Positions 1-11,668 of a stretch of 64,000 nucleotides of DNA are shown piece after piece. The stretch spans positions 1-64,000 of the forward strand of contig CAZGIF010000005.1 in the NCBI GenBank assembly GCA_964526045.1. The letters are read 5' to 3'. Made by a program: the position numbers and the translations under genes. Positions within the stretch are counted from its first letter, which is position 1. The number at the start of each line of letters is the position of its first letter. The notes under the pieces are model-generated. The model had not been told where the DNA came from. It saw only the letters and a list, made by a program, of their open reading frames with translations, and did no database searches. The stretch is from CAZGIF01 sp964526045. Lineage in GTDB: Bacteria; Patescibacteriota; Gracilibacteria; Absconditabacterales; Absconditicoccaceae.

Positions 1-54
1 AATATCACCTTTTTTCTTCAACTTTTGTTTTTAGAATTTCCTATATAGTAAAAA

Positions 55-83
55 ATGACAGATTTTGTCTATTTTTTATAATA
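55..83 (+). promoter_or_regulatory. Putative sigma70 promoter for the small ORF at 103
   Basis: An ATGACA -35-like hexamer (55-60) and a perfect TATAAT (78-83) are separated by 17 bp, about 20 bp ahead of the ATG at 103. Seen in sequence; activity is inferred. Confidence 0.55.
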
Positions 84-102
84 CTAGTAAATTTACAATT
101 TA

Positions 103-360
103 ATGAAAAACAATGTATATGTCAAAATTTCGAAAAAAGATATCAAAAAATCTCTCATTATATATGAGAACAGATTTTGTTCCAAATGTTGTTCTAGCAT
201 TATGAGCTGTATTTTTTTGGAGAGGTACATGGGGAATTCTTGATATGTATTTTTTTGTAGAATATCCAGTGATTTCATTCATTATTTCTATAGTAATATG
301 ACTTTTTCTGATATATTTACCAGATTGAACGTTATGACAACTATGATGATATGAAGATAA
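103..360 (+). CDS. Small Cys-rich hypothetical protein (85 aa)
   Basis: With TGA read as Gly this plus frame runs from ATG 103 to TAA 358-360. The product is basic and has a Cys cluster (CSKCCSSIMSC) near residue 30. I recognise no family. A good promoter lies just upstream and a hairpin terminator just downstream, so it looks like a single-gene transcription unit. Two overlapping minus-strand frames exist, but they would have to be transcribed through the terminator. It could also be a non-coding transcript. Confidence 0.45.
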
Positions 361-363
361 CAA

Positions 364-398
364 AAAAAATCCAACTTGTTAAGAGTCGGATTTTTTAT
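364..398. terminator. Bidirectional hairpin terminator
   Basis: An A-run, ATCC/GGAT and ACT/AGT arms around a short loop, and a T-run form a hairpin. It separates the small plus gene (ending 360) from the minus gene (ending 413). Confidence 0.6.
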
Positions 399-412
399 TT
401 TCTTGAATATTT

Positions 413-1009
413 TTATTTTTGTAGATCTGAATAGATACAGATACATAACTGAGTATAGTTTTTGTCAGACATTCATGTATCCAATACAGTACCGATTTCG
501 TCAGCGTGTTTTATAGAGTGGATATCATATTTCTTTTCTCAATTGTGAATTGGTACTTTGGAATGCATTTTCAAAACAACATATCACTCATAATTTTGTA
601 TATGAATATCAGACTTTTTGATACTATATCTAGTAGACATTGTCTTTAAGATAGTTTCTTGAGTGTTTTTATCTTCTCATACGACATAATAAACTGGTAT
701 TGATAAGGATACTTCATTTTTTACTTTATCAATCTCAGTAAATGCAAGAGTTATATTTCTTACAAATTGAGATCAACCATCAGCTTCAAAACATTCAAAT
801 ATATTCGTATCATCCTCTTGCAAAAAGCTATGTACAAACGATGTTATTTCTATCATAATTTGTCAGACATCTAGTCTATTTTTCATATCCAATGTCTGGA
901 TCAAAAAACAAGAATGTTCATTTTTTTTGAGAGTCTCACGATACAATTTCAAAAGAGTAAGCGGAGATTCTGAAGACAAAGATGTACGTATTGGTACGTC
1001 ACGAAACAT
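413..1009 (-). CDS. Hypothetical protein (198 aa)
   Basis: The code-25 frame runs from ATG at 1009 to TAA at 413. A GTG at 1051 in the same frame is an alternative start and would add a short hydrophobic leader. The product is soluble and mixed alpha/beta, with no motif I recognise. It ends against the terminator at 364-398. Confidence 0.65.
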
Positions 1010-1082
1010 GTATAAATTAATAATTGGTATAAGAAAAAGAGGTGCAAACACCTCCTCATAACAAACAGTTTTGTGTTTTTAT

Positions 1083-1454
1083 TTATTCATCATCATTTTT
1101 TCCGTTGATGGTGTGTGTACTAAAAACACTTTTTTTCATTCTTGCTCATTGATTTACAACTCTAATTTCTTTTGTTAGTGCTGCGAATGCCATAGCAATT
1201 TCTTGCAATGTTTCTTCCAAAAAAGAGATTGTTTTGTTCAACTCTTCAATTGACAATGTGTCCATTTTGTCTTTGATTGATTGTAGATCTCTTTTGAGAG
1301 TATCGATATCATCCATTGCCTCATGGTCACCTGCTGTTTCTGTAATTTTGTTTACGAATACGTTTACACAAAACAAGAAACCATCAATTTGTTGTTTGAG
1401 TAGTTGTTTTTCTGTTTTTTCTTTGAATTGTTTAGCTTGAAATTGAAATTCCAT
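1083..1454 (-). CDS. Small coiled-coil protein (123 aa)
   Basis: The frame starts at ATG 1454 and reads through one TGA (Gly) near the C-terminus to TAA 1083. Residues 1-100 are rich in Lys, Glu and Gln with heptad-like hydrophobic spacing, so a long helix or coiled coil is likely. No family recognised. It sits alone between AT-rich spacers. Confidence 0.7.
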
Positions 1455-1668
1455 TCGGATATATCAAAGAGATAAAATGTGATATGTACGTTATGACACA
1501 ATGATTATATATACATACATTTTATAATGTCAATAGATTTTTATAAAAAAATGCATATACTTTGTGTATGTATATATTCTAATCAAAATGTATACAATTG
1601 CAAAAAATTACATAGATAATTATAAACAATCCTGCAATAGTTTAGTTCTCAAGCATTACAAAGCACGC

Positions 1669-2316
1669 TTACTCATTGGAAAAATGCACTAATATTTGTT
1701 GTTCTCAACACGCTGAAACAAAGTCATTAACAACTCAACTATTGAGAGACAAAAAGATTGTTGTTTCTATATCGCAACGTTGTGATACAATATGGGCCTT
1801 ATACAAAGATGCAACATGCATCACAATAGAGATTTGATCATAAGTACAAATAACATAGACGTTTGTTTGTAAAGGAACCTGTACAAGATACTTTGGCAAA
1901 AGACAAGATTTTGTAGCATCGCCATACGCTTGTACCAATCATCCAATACCCAAATTTACTCCCCCATAATACCTCACAACCACAACAATACAATTATGTA
2001 CATTGTGTCAGACGATAGTATTTTTGATTGGATATGCAGCAGATCCTCAAGGTTCTCAATCATCACTTGCAAATATATATTCATGATCTAAACTTACTTC
2101 TCAAAACAATGATGTATCACTACGAACTCATACGCGATATGCATAGCAGTGATGCGTTGCTTGAGGGTGAAGATCACGAATAGACTGCAAATATGCGAGT
2201 GCTTCGTCGCGATGTACAACACGTTGACCATATGCCAAAAACTTTGATCACTTTATCTTTGGAATTTCAACAAATGTCTCTTGTCCAAATGATGTATAAA
2301 AAAGATAATCTGACAT
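1669..2316 (-). CDS. yigZ: YigZ/IMPACT family protein (UPF0029)
   Basis: The protein is 215 aa, close to the usual family length. It carries the family signature blocks in order: GSKFLAYG near the N-terminus, a SIRDLHPQATHHCYAYR block, SDDGEPGGSA, and VRYYGGVNLGIGGLVQAYG. Several of these glycines are TGA. Family members (YigZ, YvyE, eukaryotic IMPACT) are linked to translation regulation; the biochemical role is not settled. It lies 42 nt downstream of metG on the same strand, so probably in one operon. The first ATG after the metG stop is taken as start. Confidence 0.93.
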
Positions 2317-2358
2317 ATATGTACGAAAGTGAAATGAAGGAAGATAGAAGACTCTAGG

Positions 2359-3822
2359 TTATTCAGTTAGTGTGATTTTTTCAAACAGTACAATTTTTGA
2401 TTGAGAATCCAATGCTTCGAGAGCTTTTTGACAACTATATGGCAAGACCGGAGTATAAAATTGTATAACAACACGCAACAAAGCAACAATATCCAAAAGG
2501 ATTGTAACGACTTCTTCTTGAGAACAAGATGCATCTCGTGGTTTTTTGTCATCAATATATTTGTTTCACGCCAATGCCAATTTATGTGTCTCGTTGACGG
2601 CATTATACAATGCAAAACGTTCATAATGGTCAGCAATATTTTTGGAGGCTTGCGCAATATCAGTAGCTAACTCTCATTGAACGTGATGTTCTTGGTTGAG
2701 GTTGACGTCTTTTTTGGTTGCAAGATGGATAACTCTGTTGAGTAGATTTCCAAATGTATTTGCAAGACATCAGTTATATAAATTTACAAGATCTTCTTCT
2801 TTGTACGAAGCGTCACCATAGGTTGGTAATCCAGCCAACATATAAAATCTGACTGCTTCTGCTCCATATTTGTGCAACTGATCAAATGGTGAAATCGTAT
2901 TTCAAAGTGTTTTAGACATTTTGTTCCCATCTGGTCACAAAATCATTCCATGAACCAAAATATGTTTTGTAAAATCCAAACCAGCAGATGCAAGCATTCC
3001 TTGCCAAATAGCTCATTGAAATCTCAAATTATCTGGACCGCAAAGTTGTACTCATGGCCAATACGAATCAAATTGTTCTTGATCATCTGGAAACCCTATT
3101 GCACCTACATAGTTGGTCAATGCATCAAATCGAACATACATCACTTGTTCATCATCTCAAGGAACAGCAACTCACCAAGGAAGATTTTGTTTGTGTCTCG
3201 AAATAGAAATATCATTCATATCTTTGACAAAATTTCTAAGTTCTTCACGTTTTGTATGCGGGAGAATAAAATCCTCATGAGAATCTATGTAAGCAAGTAA
3301 TGCTTCTTTGTGTGAAGACAAACGAAAAAAATAATTTTCTTCATCAAAATCGATTGGTTCTTTGTTGTGGTCAGGACACTTTCCATCAACAAGTTCTTTT
3401 GGAGTTTTAAAGCTTTCACATCAGACACAATATTTTCATGTATACTTTTTTTTGTAAATATCTCACGCAGCATTACTTTTTTGCCAAAACGTCTGTGCAA
3501 CTGGAGTATGAGACACAAGAGACGTTCTATAGAAATTATCATACGAAATAGCAAAATCCTTACAAAAATCTATAAATGTTTGTGCATTTTCTGCAACAAA
3601 CTCAGCAACATCCATAGAATGTTCTGCTGCTTTTTCGTATATTTTGAGTCAATGTTCATCAGTCCCTACATTAAAAAACACCTGTTCTGTTCATAAGATT
3701 TGTCTTTTCCAACGAGCAATCACATCCGCTTGCACAAATTCCAACGCATGCCCAATATGAGGTTGCGCGTTGACGTATGGCAAGGTCGTTGTGACATAAA
3801 ACTTCTTTTTCGTATGTGTCAT
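2359..3822 (-). CDS. metG: Methionyl-tRNA synthetase
   Basis: Class I aminoacyl-tRNA synthetase that charges tRNA-Met in the cytoplasm. The 487-aa protein has the HIGH signature within PYVNAQPHIGHALE, the invariant GTDEHG (last Gly is TGA), a Cys-containing zinc-knob region near residue 130, and KMSKT (KMSKS class) in PDGNKMSKT. The length fits the short bacterial form without a C-terminal EMAP/Trbp111 domain. Start ATG 3822 gives the expected N-terminal strand FYVTTTLPYVNAQ. It is followed by yigZ. Confidence 0.97.
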
Positions 3823-3870
3823 AAATACTCTAAAAAAATTAAAAACTGACTCTTTTCTCGTTTGGTATAG

Positions 3871-5364
3871 TTATGAAGTAGATACATCGATCAGAGTACC
3901 AATAGGCAATGTCTGTACTCGTTCTCGTTTGGTAAATGTCGTATCAAAAGATCTGTTCAGTTCGATACAAATTTCTCAATTTGGTCAACGACTTGAACCA
4001 TTTCGACAACACTTTTTGGAAGTCATATCCGAAAGTGATTGTACACAAAACCCATCGTCACTTCAATACATGCTTGTCTCAAAATGCAAACTATCTCACA
4101 ATTGAGCATCCAATCGCGACAAAAGTCAGACAATACCATCTGCATACGTACTGAGACACTTGGTATTTCCAAATTTATCTCTATCAACTACAAGCAGTTG
4201 TCATGGTCATATCTTTGGTGAGTGTAGATCTACATCAATCTTTGTAAAGTTTGTTGTATCAACAACATGTCACAAAGTAACAAAATATCAATCAACATAT
4301 GTTTGCGAACACGTAGACATTGAAGCAATGGTTTGTACATCTTCATGAGAAATACTCCAACATCATGTAATATATGGCAACAACAATACAAGGTCTTGTT
4401 CGTGGGCAACAATAACTTGTCGAACATGTCAGTTATTTTCACAAGATGCTACGATATACGTCGTTTGTACTTGGGTAACACATCAGACAACAAAGTTTGG
4501 TGTACGTACGCTCCAGTCAGTAAAAAATTTTTTTATTTGTCATACGGATTGAAACAACACCGAAGACATATGTAATCATGGCGTTGGAGCAGGAAGATTC
4601 GGGATTGCTTGTTGTTCTCATGTTGTAGCAAAAGAAGCCGGTGATGGCAACTCTCACACAGAAAAAGCAGAGACATGCAAATTATTTTCACCAGAGACAG
4701 TATGTAAACACTGGACAGTGGGTCGATATTCCAAAGATCTAAACTGCGATCACTGAGAAATATCATCAATCGTATGTTTTGCTATTGTACATCAATGAAC
4801 TACTTTGATATCATCAATCAAATCACGTATCTGTGCAAAAACAGCATCATCAACTCACACAACGGTACAACCTCTATCTTTGATTTTTGCTAGCAAACAC
4901 GTACTTCATTTGGCATTACCAGAATTCTTGTGTTTGGACCTCGATGCACAGTTCACCATAATGGTTTTGCCTTGCAATACATTGGTATGTTCCAGAAGAT
5001 AATTGCGAAGTACATTTCAAGTCTCGACATCGTCGATCATAGAACGAATACCAACAAAGTCTATAGTTGATCATTGTATACCCAAAGCATAACACAAAGA
5101 ACTATACTGACAAATCAACCTTGCCACAGACGTATCATGTAGAGCAACAACATCATTGATATGCACGAGCGTTTGAGGAACCTGCGATGAAGCATTTTTA
5201 GCATGTGATCAATTCATAACAAAAATTAGCGTATAAAAAAACCTCCTTCACATACGAATACGTGAAAAAGGTTTTGAAAAAAATCCTATCTCACGGACAG
5301 CTAAAACATCATATTCATCATCATAGTTATACGTGTCATAAGATTTTTTTTTATAAAAGTACAT
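3871..5364 (-). CDS. Hypothetical protein, possibly membrane-anchored (497 aa from ATG 5364)
   Basis: A long code-25 frame ends at TAA 3871. Start candidates in frame are ATG 5412, 5364, 5253 and 5217. I prefer 5364 because a TTGCAA-16-TATACT promoter on this strand would start transcription at about that ATG (leaderless). A short hydrophobic stretch RRFFYTLIFVM follows near residue 45. The rest is mostly beta-like with Cys and Asp. A segment GQLLVVDRDKFGN near residue 400 faintly recalls the C-terminal domain of SAM hydroxide adenosyltransferases (DUF62), but the rest does not fit, so no function is assigned. Confidence 0.65.
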
Positions 5365-5368
5365 CTTT

Positions 5369-5396
5369 AGTATAGCAAAGTGACCTACAATTGCAA
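5369..5396 (-). promoter_or_regulatory. Putative sigma70 promoter for the gene ending at 3871
   Basis: Read on the minus strand: TTGCAA (5396-5391), 16-bp spacer, TATACT (5374-5369). The predicted transcript start falls at or next to the in-frame ATG at 5364. Confidence 0.45.
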
Positions 5397-6698
5397 GAGA
5401 GACAAAAACCATATCATAATTCTCTACAAAGTGTAAACAATTATTCTCAAGAAAATAACAAATTTGCATTTACTTCAAACAGCATTAATATGGGTGTATT
5501 AGTATTTATTCTCTTTTTGAATACAATGTTTTTGGTACCATCGTTCACATCTCAAAACTACACAAATATCATGTCTCAATCGTATCACGCACTCGACACA
5601 TCCACACGAGTCAGTTTCGACTCTTTTTTGCAATATCTACAACCAGACATAATCAAAAAATTTGCCTGACAAGATGCACGTACGCTAGCAAATGATAGTA
5701 CACATCCAAATCTCGTTTCTGCGAAACTTTTGTTGCCAACATTGCGAACATGCGACTATTTTTTTTGGAATGTCGGAGCTGGAACACATCATGGAGTGGA
5801 TATAATTTTACCACAACATACACCCATCGTTTCTCGAACAAATGGCGTTGTAACGAGAGTCAAAAAGCGAGACGGATTTTCAAAAAACGAATGAAATTGT
5901 GTTGTTATCAAATCAGATAGTGGATATTGGTCATATGAACATTGTCAAGACATGTATGTGACTGTCTGACAAAAAATCAACAAATGAGATACAATCGCAA
6001 GTTGCGGTTCAACATGAAACTCTACGCAATTCCATTTACACATCCAATGTGATACACTTGATAGTCCGTTTCAACCATACTATTCTCACTCCCAAAGTCT
6101 GCAAGAAATACAACGCTACACGCGCAACCCACTCACAAATCGTACAAGTACAAACACTTGAAGCACTTCAAACAGTATTTTTGCAGATATGCCAACGCAA
6201 TCTGAATATAAAAATGCTATTACGTTTTTGTATAATGCTGGTATAGTCGCATGATATAAATGACGTATTTCTCCAACACAAAAACTACAAAGATACGAAT
6301 TTGCACTTATCATTCATAGAGCAATACAAAAACTCTCTTTGACATCAAACTTACTACCACTAAACACAAAAACTATTGATTATACTGATATTGGAGCGTA
6401 TCCAGCTGAAGTCAAAAAAGCACTGCAATTTTTATATACGTACGATATTATGAAAGGGTTTGACGGAAAGTTTTCTCCAGACAAGGATGTTTTATGAGAA
6501 GAAGTCCTAGCCGTACTTTGAAGGTTGTTTTTTGGATTACAAAATAGTACAACCTGAGATCGACGACGCACCTATTACACCTCATTCAAACAAAAAAAGA
6601 TAATCTCTGACAAACGATCACGAATTTGAGTGGCAATGAACAGACAAGAGACATGCAATTTGTTGTACAAGTCTATACAATCTATACAAAAAGTGTAA
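5391..6698 (+). CDS. M23 (LytM-type) peptidase with SLH repeats
   Basis: Probable envelope-anchored peptidoglycan endopeptidase. A hydrophobic segment (MGVLVFILFLNTMFL, about residues 34-48 from TTG 5391) would export or anchor it; ATG 5490 is the alternative start. The zinc motifs of M23 are present: HHGVD (residues 133-137) and HLH (215-217). After a Ser/Thr/Asn-rich linker come two S-layer-homology-like repeats: FLYNAGIVAGYKGRISP near residue 280 and FLYTYDIMKGFDGKFSPD near 365. The frame ends at TAA 6696-6698, and the same frame continues open into the next gene. Confidence 0.85.
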
Positions 6699-6764
6699 AT
6701 ATTATTAAAAGAACATATCCAAAAAGATAATTTAGAAAAAGTAATATTTATATATGTAGAAAAG

Positions 6765-7790
6765 ATGTTTGAAAATGCAAAAGTGACTGTACAGTGAAAG
6801 GATATACATGAAAAACAGCAAAAAATAGTAGAGATAAAATGACAAATTATGTCAAACCTATTACTTGATATAGAAAATAGCATAACTAATTTCTCAAAAG
6901 ATGCAGTCAAAAATTGGCTTATACAAAACAATATTCATAAAGAGGTACATAACACATCTATACAATTTGGATCTTCACGATATGATTCGGAGTCAGGTTC
7001 TCGAAAACCGTGAGACATTACAATTAATCAATGGAGTATTCTATCTATACAAGTAGTAATACACGAACTTCTACATGAGGCTGCCAAATGTCGAAAAAAT
7101 CAAGAAAATACCTGATTTCATTCAAAAAATACGAGCTACTTACATCGGATTAATGAAGCAATAATAGAAATAATAACTCAAAGTATATGCATTCAAAATA
7201 TAGAAACTCGAGAAAAACTAATACAAACAAAACTAAAACAAGAAAATACAACTGACAAAGATATTTTTACATATTTCGAGGAATATATTAAGTTTTCTTG
7301 ATCCGTTATACAAAAGGAACAAAAAGAATATGCCAATGCTAGTCTTAAACAATTAAAACAACATACAAACCGTATAAAAAAACAATACAACAAAATCAGA
7401 AAATCAGAAGAATACAAAATAAATCCCTTGAGATATGACAAAGAATTTGAAGATGAATTATATGTATCTACTATAGCACTAGATTCATCTCAAGAAAGCT
7501 ATGAAAAACTATTATTTGATATCATGTTAACATGACAAATCAAAAACAATCAAATAAGTGCACTTTCACGAAATACAATAACTGAACGTAATTATCCACA
7601 GTATAGAAAAAGACTCTGAGAACTTATCGAGCAATGTACAACTACGGAAGAAGAAAAAAGTACTTTGCGGTCAAAACTTATTGAAGCATGCTTTTCACAA
7701 GATATAGAAGCACTTCCAGTTCTCTTTGGCAAAGATATATATGAGGAAATAGTACAATATTGAAAAACAGAAACTAATAAAACCTGATAA
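6765..7790 (+). CDS. HExxH putative metallopeptidase (341 aa)
   Basis: The first ATG is 6765 and the stop is TAA 7788. HELLHEA (H100, E101, H104) followed by NEAIIE with E131 looks like a gluzincin-type zinc site. The C-terminal half is charged and probably helical. No signal peptide is visible. There is no stop between this ORF and the TAA of the M23 gene at 6696, and the intervening 22 codons read as ordinary helical protein, so the two may be a split version of one polypeptide. Family unknown. Confidence 0.75.
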
Positions 7791-7841
7791 AGAATAAACA
7801 TTCTTCTTGCAAATGCATGCAAATTATGCAATATAACACGT

Positions 7842-8933
7842 ATGGAATCTTCATTCGACCAACAACTCCTCTTGGCCCTGTTCACTTTAACAATGATAAG
7901 TTGTACATTACTTGTCATCATTTTTGTTAAACTACAAAAAACATCACTTGACGATATCGGGAGACAAATCAAAGACAGCGTGTCAGATAAGTTTTTTTTG
8001 TTAATTCAAGAAAACAGAGAACAAGAAAAAACACTTCGTATACAAGTACAGTGATTTATGGAAAAACTAGAAAAAGCTACAACATCTAGTTTGGATGCAA
8101 TTTCTGACAAAGTTGAGAAAAGATTGCAACATGGGTTTGAAAAAACAAATGAAACATTTGCAAATATCATCGAAAGACTCGCAAAAATCGACCAAGCACA
8201 AAAAAACATTGAACAACTCTCAACTGACGTTGTTTCTTTGCAAGACATCTTGAGTGACAGTAAACAAAGATGAATTTTTGGAGAAATACAACTGCATACG
8301 ATTATTGCTAATATTTTTGGAGAAAAAAATGATACTATGTATCAAATGCAATACCATTTTGCCAAACAAAACGTCATAGTCGATTGTATCGTCAATACAC
8401 CACAGTGAATATTGAGTATTGATGCCAAATTTCCACTCACCAATCGACAAAAAATTCAAGACAAAACACTATCTCATGATGACAAAAAAAAATATCTGAC
8501 TGCTTTTAGGTCTGGGATCAAAAAACAAATCGACGATATTGCTAGCAAATACATCATTCCGCATGTCACATTGCCAACAGCACTCCTCTTTTTGCCTGCA
8601 GAAGCTATATTTTCACATCTCCACACAGATTTTCAAGATATCATTGACTATGCTCATAGTAAGCACATCACGATAGTCTCTCCAACTACACTTCTTGCTA
8701 TGATGAGCATTATTTTGTCAGTTATACACAGTACAGAAACACAAAAACAAGCAAAAGTTATACAAATTGAACTAACCAAGCTACATACTGAGTTCGAAAG
8801 ATTTGGAACAAGATGGTCTAAACTCAAAAAAGATTTTCACTCTGTAGGCAAAGACTTTGAAGCAATCGATGTCACTAGCGACAAAATTTTGCGTAAATTT
8901 ACTAAAATTGAGAGTTTAGAGTTGGAAGAGTAA
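7842..8933 (+). CDS. rmuC: RmuC-family DNA recombination protein
   Basis: 363 aa: an N-terminal membrane segment (residues 8-27), a coiled coil to about residue 145, then the RmuC domain with GIFGEIQLHTII, IVDCIVNTPQG and IDAKFPLTNRQKI. RmuC proteins limit inversions at short inverted repeats and contain a PD-(D/E)XK-like fold; the conserved IDAKFPL carries the expected D-x-K element. The length is shorter than E. coli RmuC (about 475 aa), as in many reduced genomes. Start ATG 7842 precedes the membrane helix. Confidence 0.92.
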
Positions 8934-9059
8934 GAAATTTTTACGAAAAATTTGTAAAACATATTGCAATGCCAAATAGATTGAGAATAATTTTGGAAAA
9001 ACACATAAAAAAACAACAAAATTTTCTTACGTAATCTATTTTATTTGTGCAAGAAACAT

Positions 9060-11490
9060 ATGAAGCATCTAGCACTTTTCCCACTCCTTACAACCGATCA
9101 TTGACGAACAGAAGCTCATGCACTACTGACACAAATTACTGGCTATACTGATCAAGCACACTGGTATTTTGTTGGTAATAAACAATCTATTACCGCATAT
9201 ATTGCACTCCCCCCATCTTCAGTCTCAAACTTTTTGCTTGGATTTAACGGTATGTATCCCTATGCACAGACAAAAGAAAGCAACAAAATACCATGCCAAC
9301 CCACGACGTTTTTTCAACGAAAAAAAAAATAGCATGCGACGTACGATTGAAGAATACAGTGGTAGCAATCTTATAAATCCTATCAATCAGCTTCTTCTCT
9401 GCTTTGATCGTGTTCCAGAAACTGACGCACTCACACTATGGATAGAAACAAAAAAAAAGACAACAATACTGGATACGGTATTATTGCGTAGTTTACATCA
9501 ATCTATAAATCACTTTTCTGATGAAGATCCACGTGCGAACCTTCCTCGTCGTCTTGTGAGTATAGGATATCACTATAACGGTTCTCATCAAAACAAAAAA
9601 CACACTGGCACACTTCTCTGTACTTCACTCATGACGGTTCTTATTGAATGATCAGTATCAACATCCTCTCGTCGTCACTGGATTTCTTGTCTTTTTTCAC
9701 AACTTGTGCCACTAGTTCATCTACCCCAGTGACTCTCACTTCCAAATCTACGCTGTATTGGCTATAAAAAACCACCTGCGCCACTCGCACTCATAGACGA
9801 AGGAGGCACGCTCTGATATACTGATGACAAAAACCCTTCTCGTCCATTTGGTCTGACAAGTGAAGACAAATGTCGTCATCTGTATATCGTGGGGAAAACA
9901 TGAGTAGGAAAGTCTACCTTGCTCGCAAACCTCATCCTCAACGACATCGGAGAATGATCATGAGTATGCGTCATGGATCCGCATGGAGAGTTAGTCGAAT
10001 CAATTCTCAACAAAATACCGGATCACCGCAAAGATGATGTCATACGGTATGATGTAAGCGACAGAGAAAATCCTATTCCCTTTGGATTGTTTCGCTACAA
10101 AACTTCTGATCAGAAAGTACTAGTCGCATCAGGGATTTTAACAACATTTGCAAAACTTTTTGCTCATTCATGGTGACCGAGACTCGAATATATCTTGAGA
10201 AATGTTCTTCTCTCGGTGATCGAGTATCCCGATGCGACACTTCTATCAATCATAAAAATGCTAACTGACAAACAATTTCGTCAGTTCATAGTATCCGAGT
10301 ATGTGACAGATGAAGTCTTGCTTGATTTTTGGGTCAACGAGTTTGGCAAATGGAATGACAAACAAATTCAAGAAGCAATTTGACCCATCACAAACAAGAT
10401 CTGACAGTGTCTTTCTTCACCAATTGTCAGAGCAATCCTATGAGTACCCAAAGGATCTTTTTCGATGGCAGATGCAATTAATAGCGGCAAAATCGTCTTG
10501 ATCAATCTTTCTAAAGGAAAAATAGGAGAAGACAACGCAAATCTTCTCGGAAGTCTCATGACGACCAAAATCCAGATTGACGCGATGGCAAGAGCAAACC
10601 AAGAATCCAGTCAGAGAAGATATTTTGCTCTCTATATTGATGAATTTCAAAATTTTGTTAATGAATCATTTGTGACCATTCTCTCTGAAGCAAGAAAATA
10701 CAAACTTGCACTGATTATGGCACATCAATACACCTCTCAACTCACAGACGATATCAAAAATGCTATTTTTGGGAATGTCTGATCTATTATTACTTTTACA
10801 ATAGGGGTGGATGATGCACGTATCTTGGCGGACCAGTTTGGAAACGGTCTCGTTGCTGAAGACTTTCTTTCTTTACCCAAGTTTCGTGCATACGCAAAAC
10901 TCACCACAGAAGGAAATCCCCTTACGCCATTTGTAATGCAAACAGCAATAGTCACGACACCTGATAACAAAGACATCAAAGAGTACATCATCCAGCAGAC
11001 ACACAAACTCTATGCAAACAAACAAAGTGAAGCCTCGGCAGAAAGTAAACATCCAAAGCAAAAATCAACGGTAGTAAAACACATACAAAAACAGGCACCA
11101 ATCTCACAGACAACCACGAAACCTACGACAAAGAAACCGATTTCCACAAAGGAAAGTATTCCACAAAAGACAATTGGAAATAATGAGAAAAAAAAGAAAG
11201 AAAAAAAAGAGAACGATAGTACACCAAAAGTCAATGCAGAAAATGGAAAGATTTCGCTCCATGAAAGCATCTGCTATCTAGGACGCATTGTCATGGTCAT
11301 ACAATATGGTGTCTTTGTCCAGGTAGAAGATACGATATGATTGCTTCACAAATCTGAGATCATACCATACCTTCCCAATCAGAACAGACAAGATGTTTGT
11401 AGTGTTGGAAAAATGGTAAAAGTATACATCAAAAACAAAACTGATACGAACACTGAACGAATGGTCAAACCACCCAACAGTACAAAATAA
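9060..11490 (+). CDS. TraG/VirD4-like ATPase with C-terminal S1 domain, frameshifted at A10
   Basis: Two frames make one protein. Frame A starts at ATG 9060 and ends at TAG 9330-9332 just after ten A residues (9320-9329). Frame B runs on to TAA 11488. Removing one A joins them as FFQRKKNSMRRTIEEY. The joined product has Walker A GKTGVGKST (about 9892-9918), Walker B LYIDEFQNF (about 10637-10663) and an AHQYTSQL motif, as in T4SS coupling or conjugation ATPases. A Lys/Thr-rich linker precedes an S1-type fold (GRIVMVIQYGVFVQVED, then GLLHKSEI). The role is inferred as DNA or protein translocation at the membrane. The frameshift may be assembly error, slippage or decay. Confidence 0.85.
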
Positions 11491-11668
11491 AAATAATGAT
11501 AAATTTTCTGTTGCAAAAGAGAAAGTAATCATTAGACCAATATTTGGTTCGCCTTTTCGTTTGTACGAATCATGATGTGTGCTTTTATCACATTGCGTAT
11601 TTTTTCTATTTCTGAGACATTATACTGCGTTTTTTGCAGATATAAACAAACAACAAAATGTTTTTATT

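Noticed and set aside
4039..4442. Several short ORFs on both strands
   Set aside because: Shadows of the long code-25 minus frame (3871-5364).
9169..9651. Standalone plus-strand ORF with its own start inside the ATPase region
   Set aside because: Its first 50 residues look unlike protein, while the frame from ATG 9060 gives a coherent N-terminal domain up to the A10 run. Better explained as one frameshifted gene.
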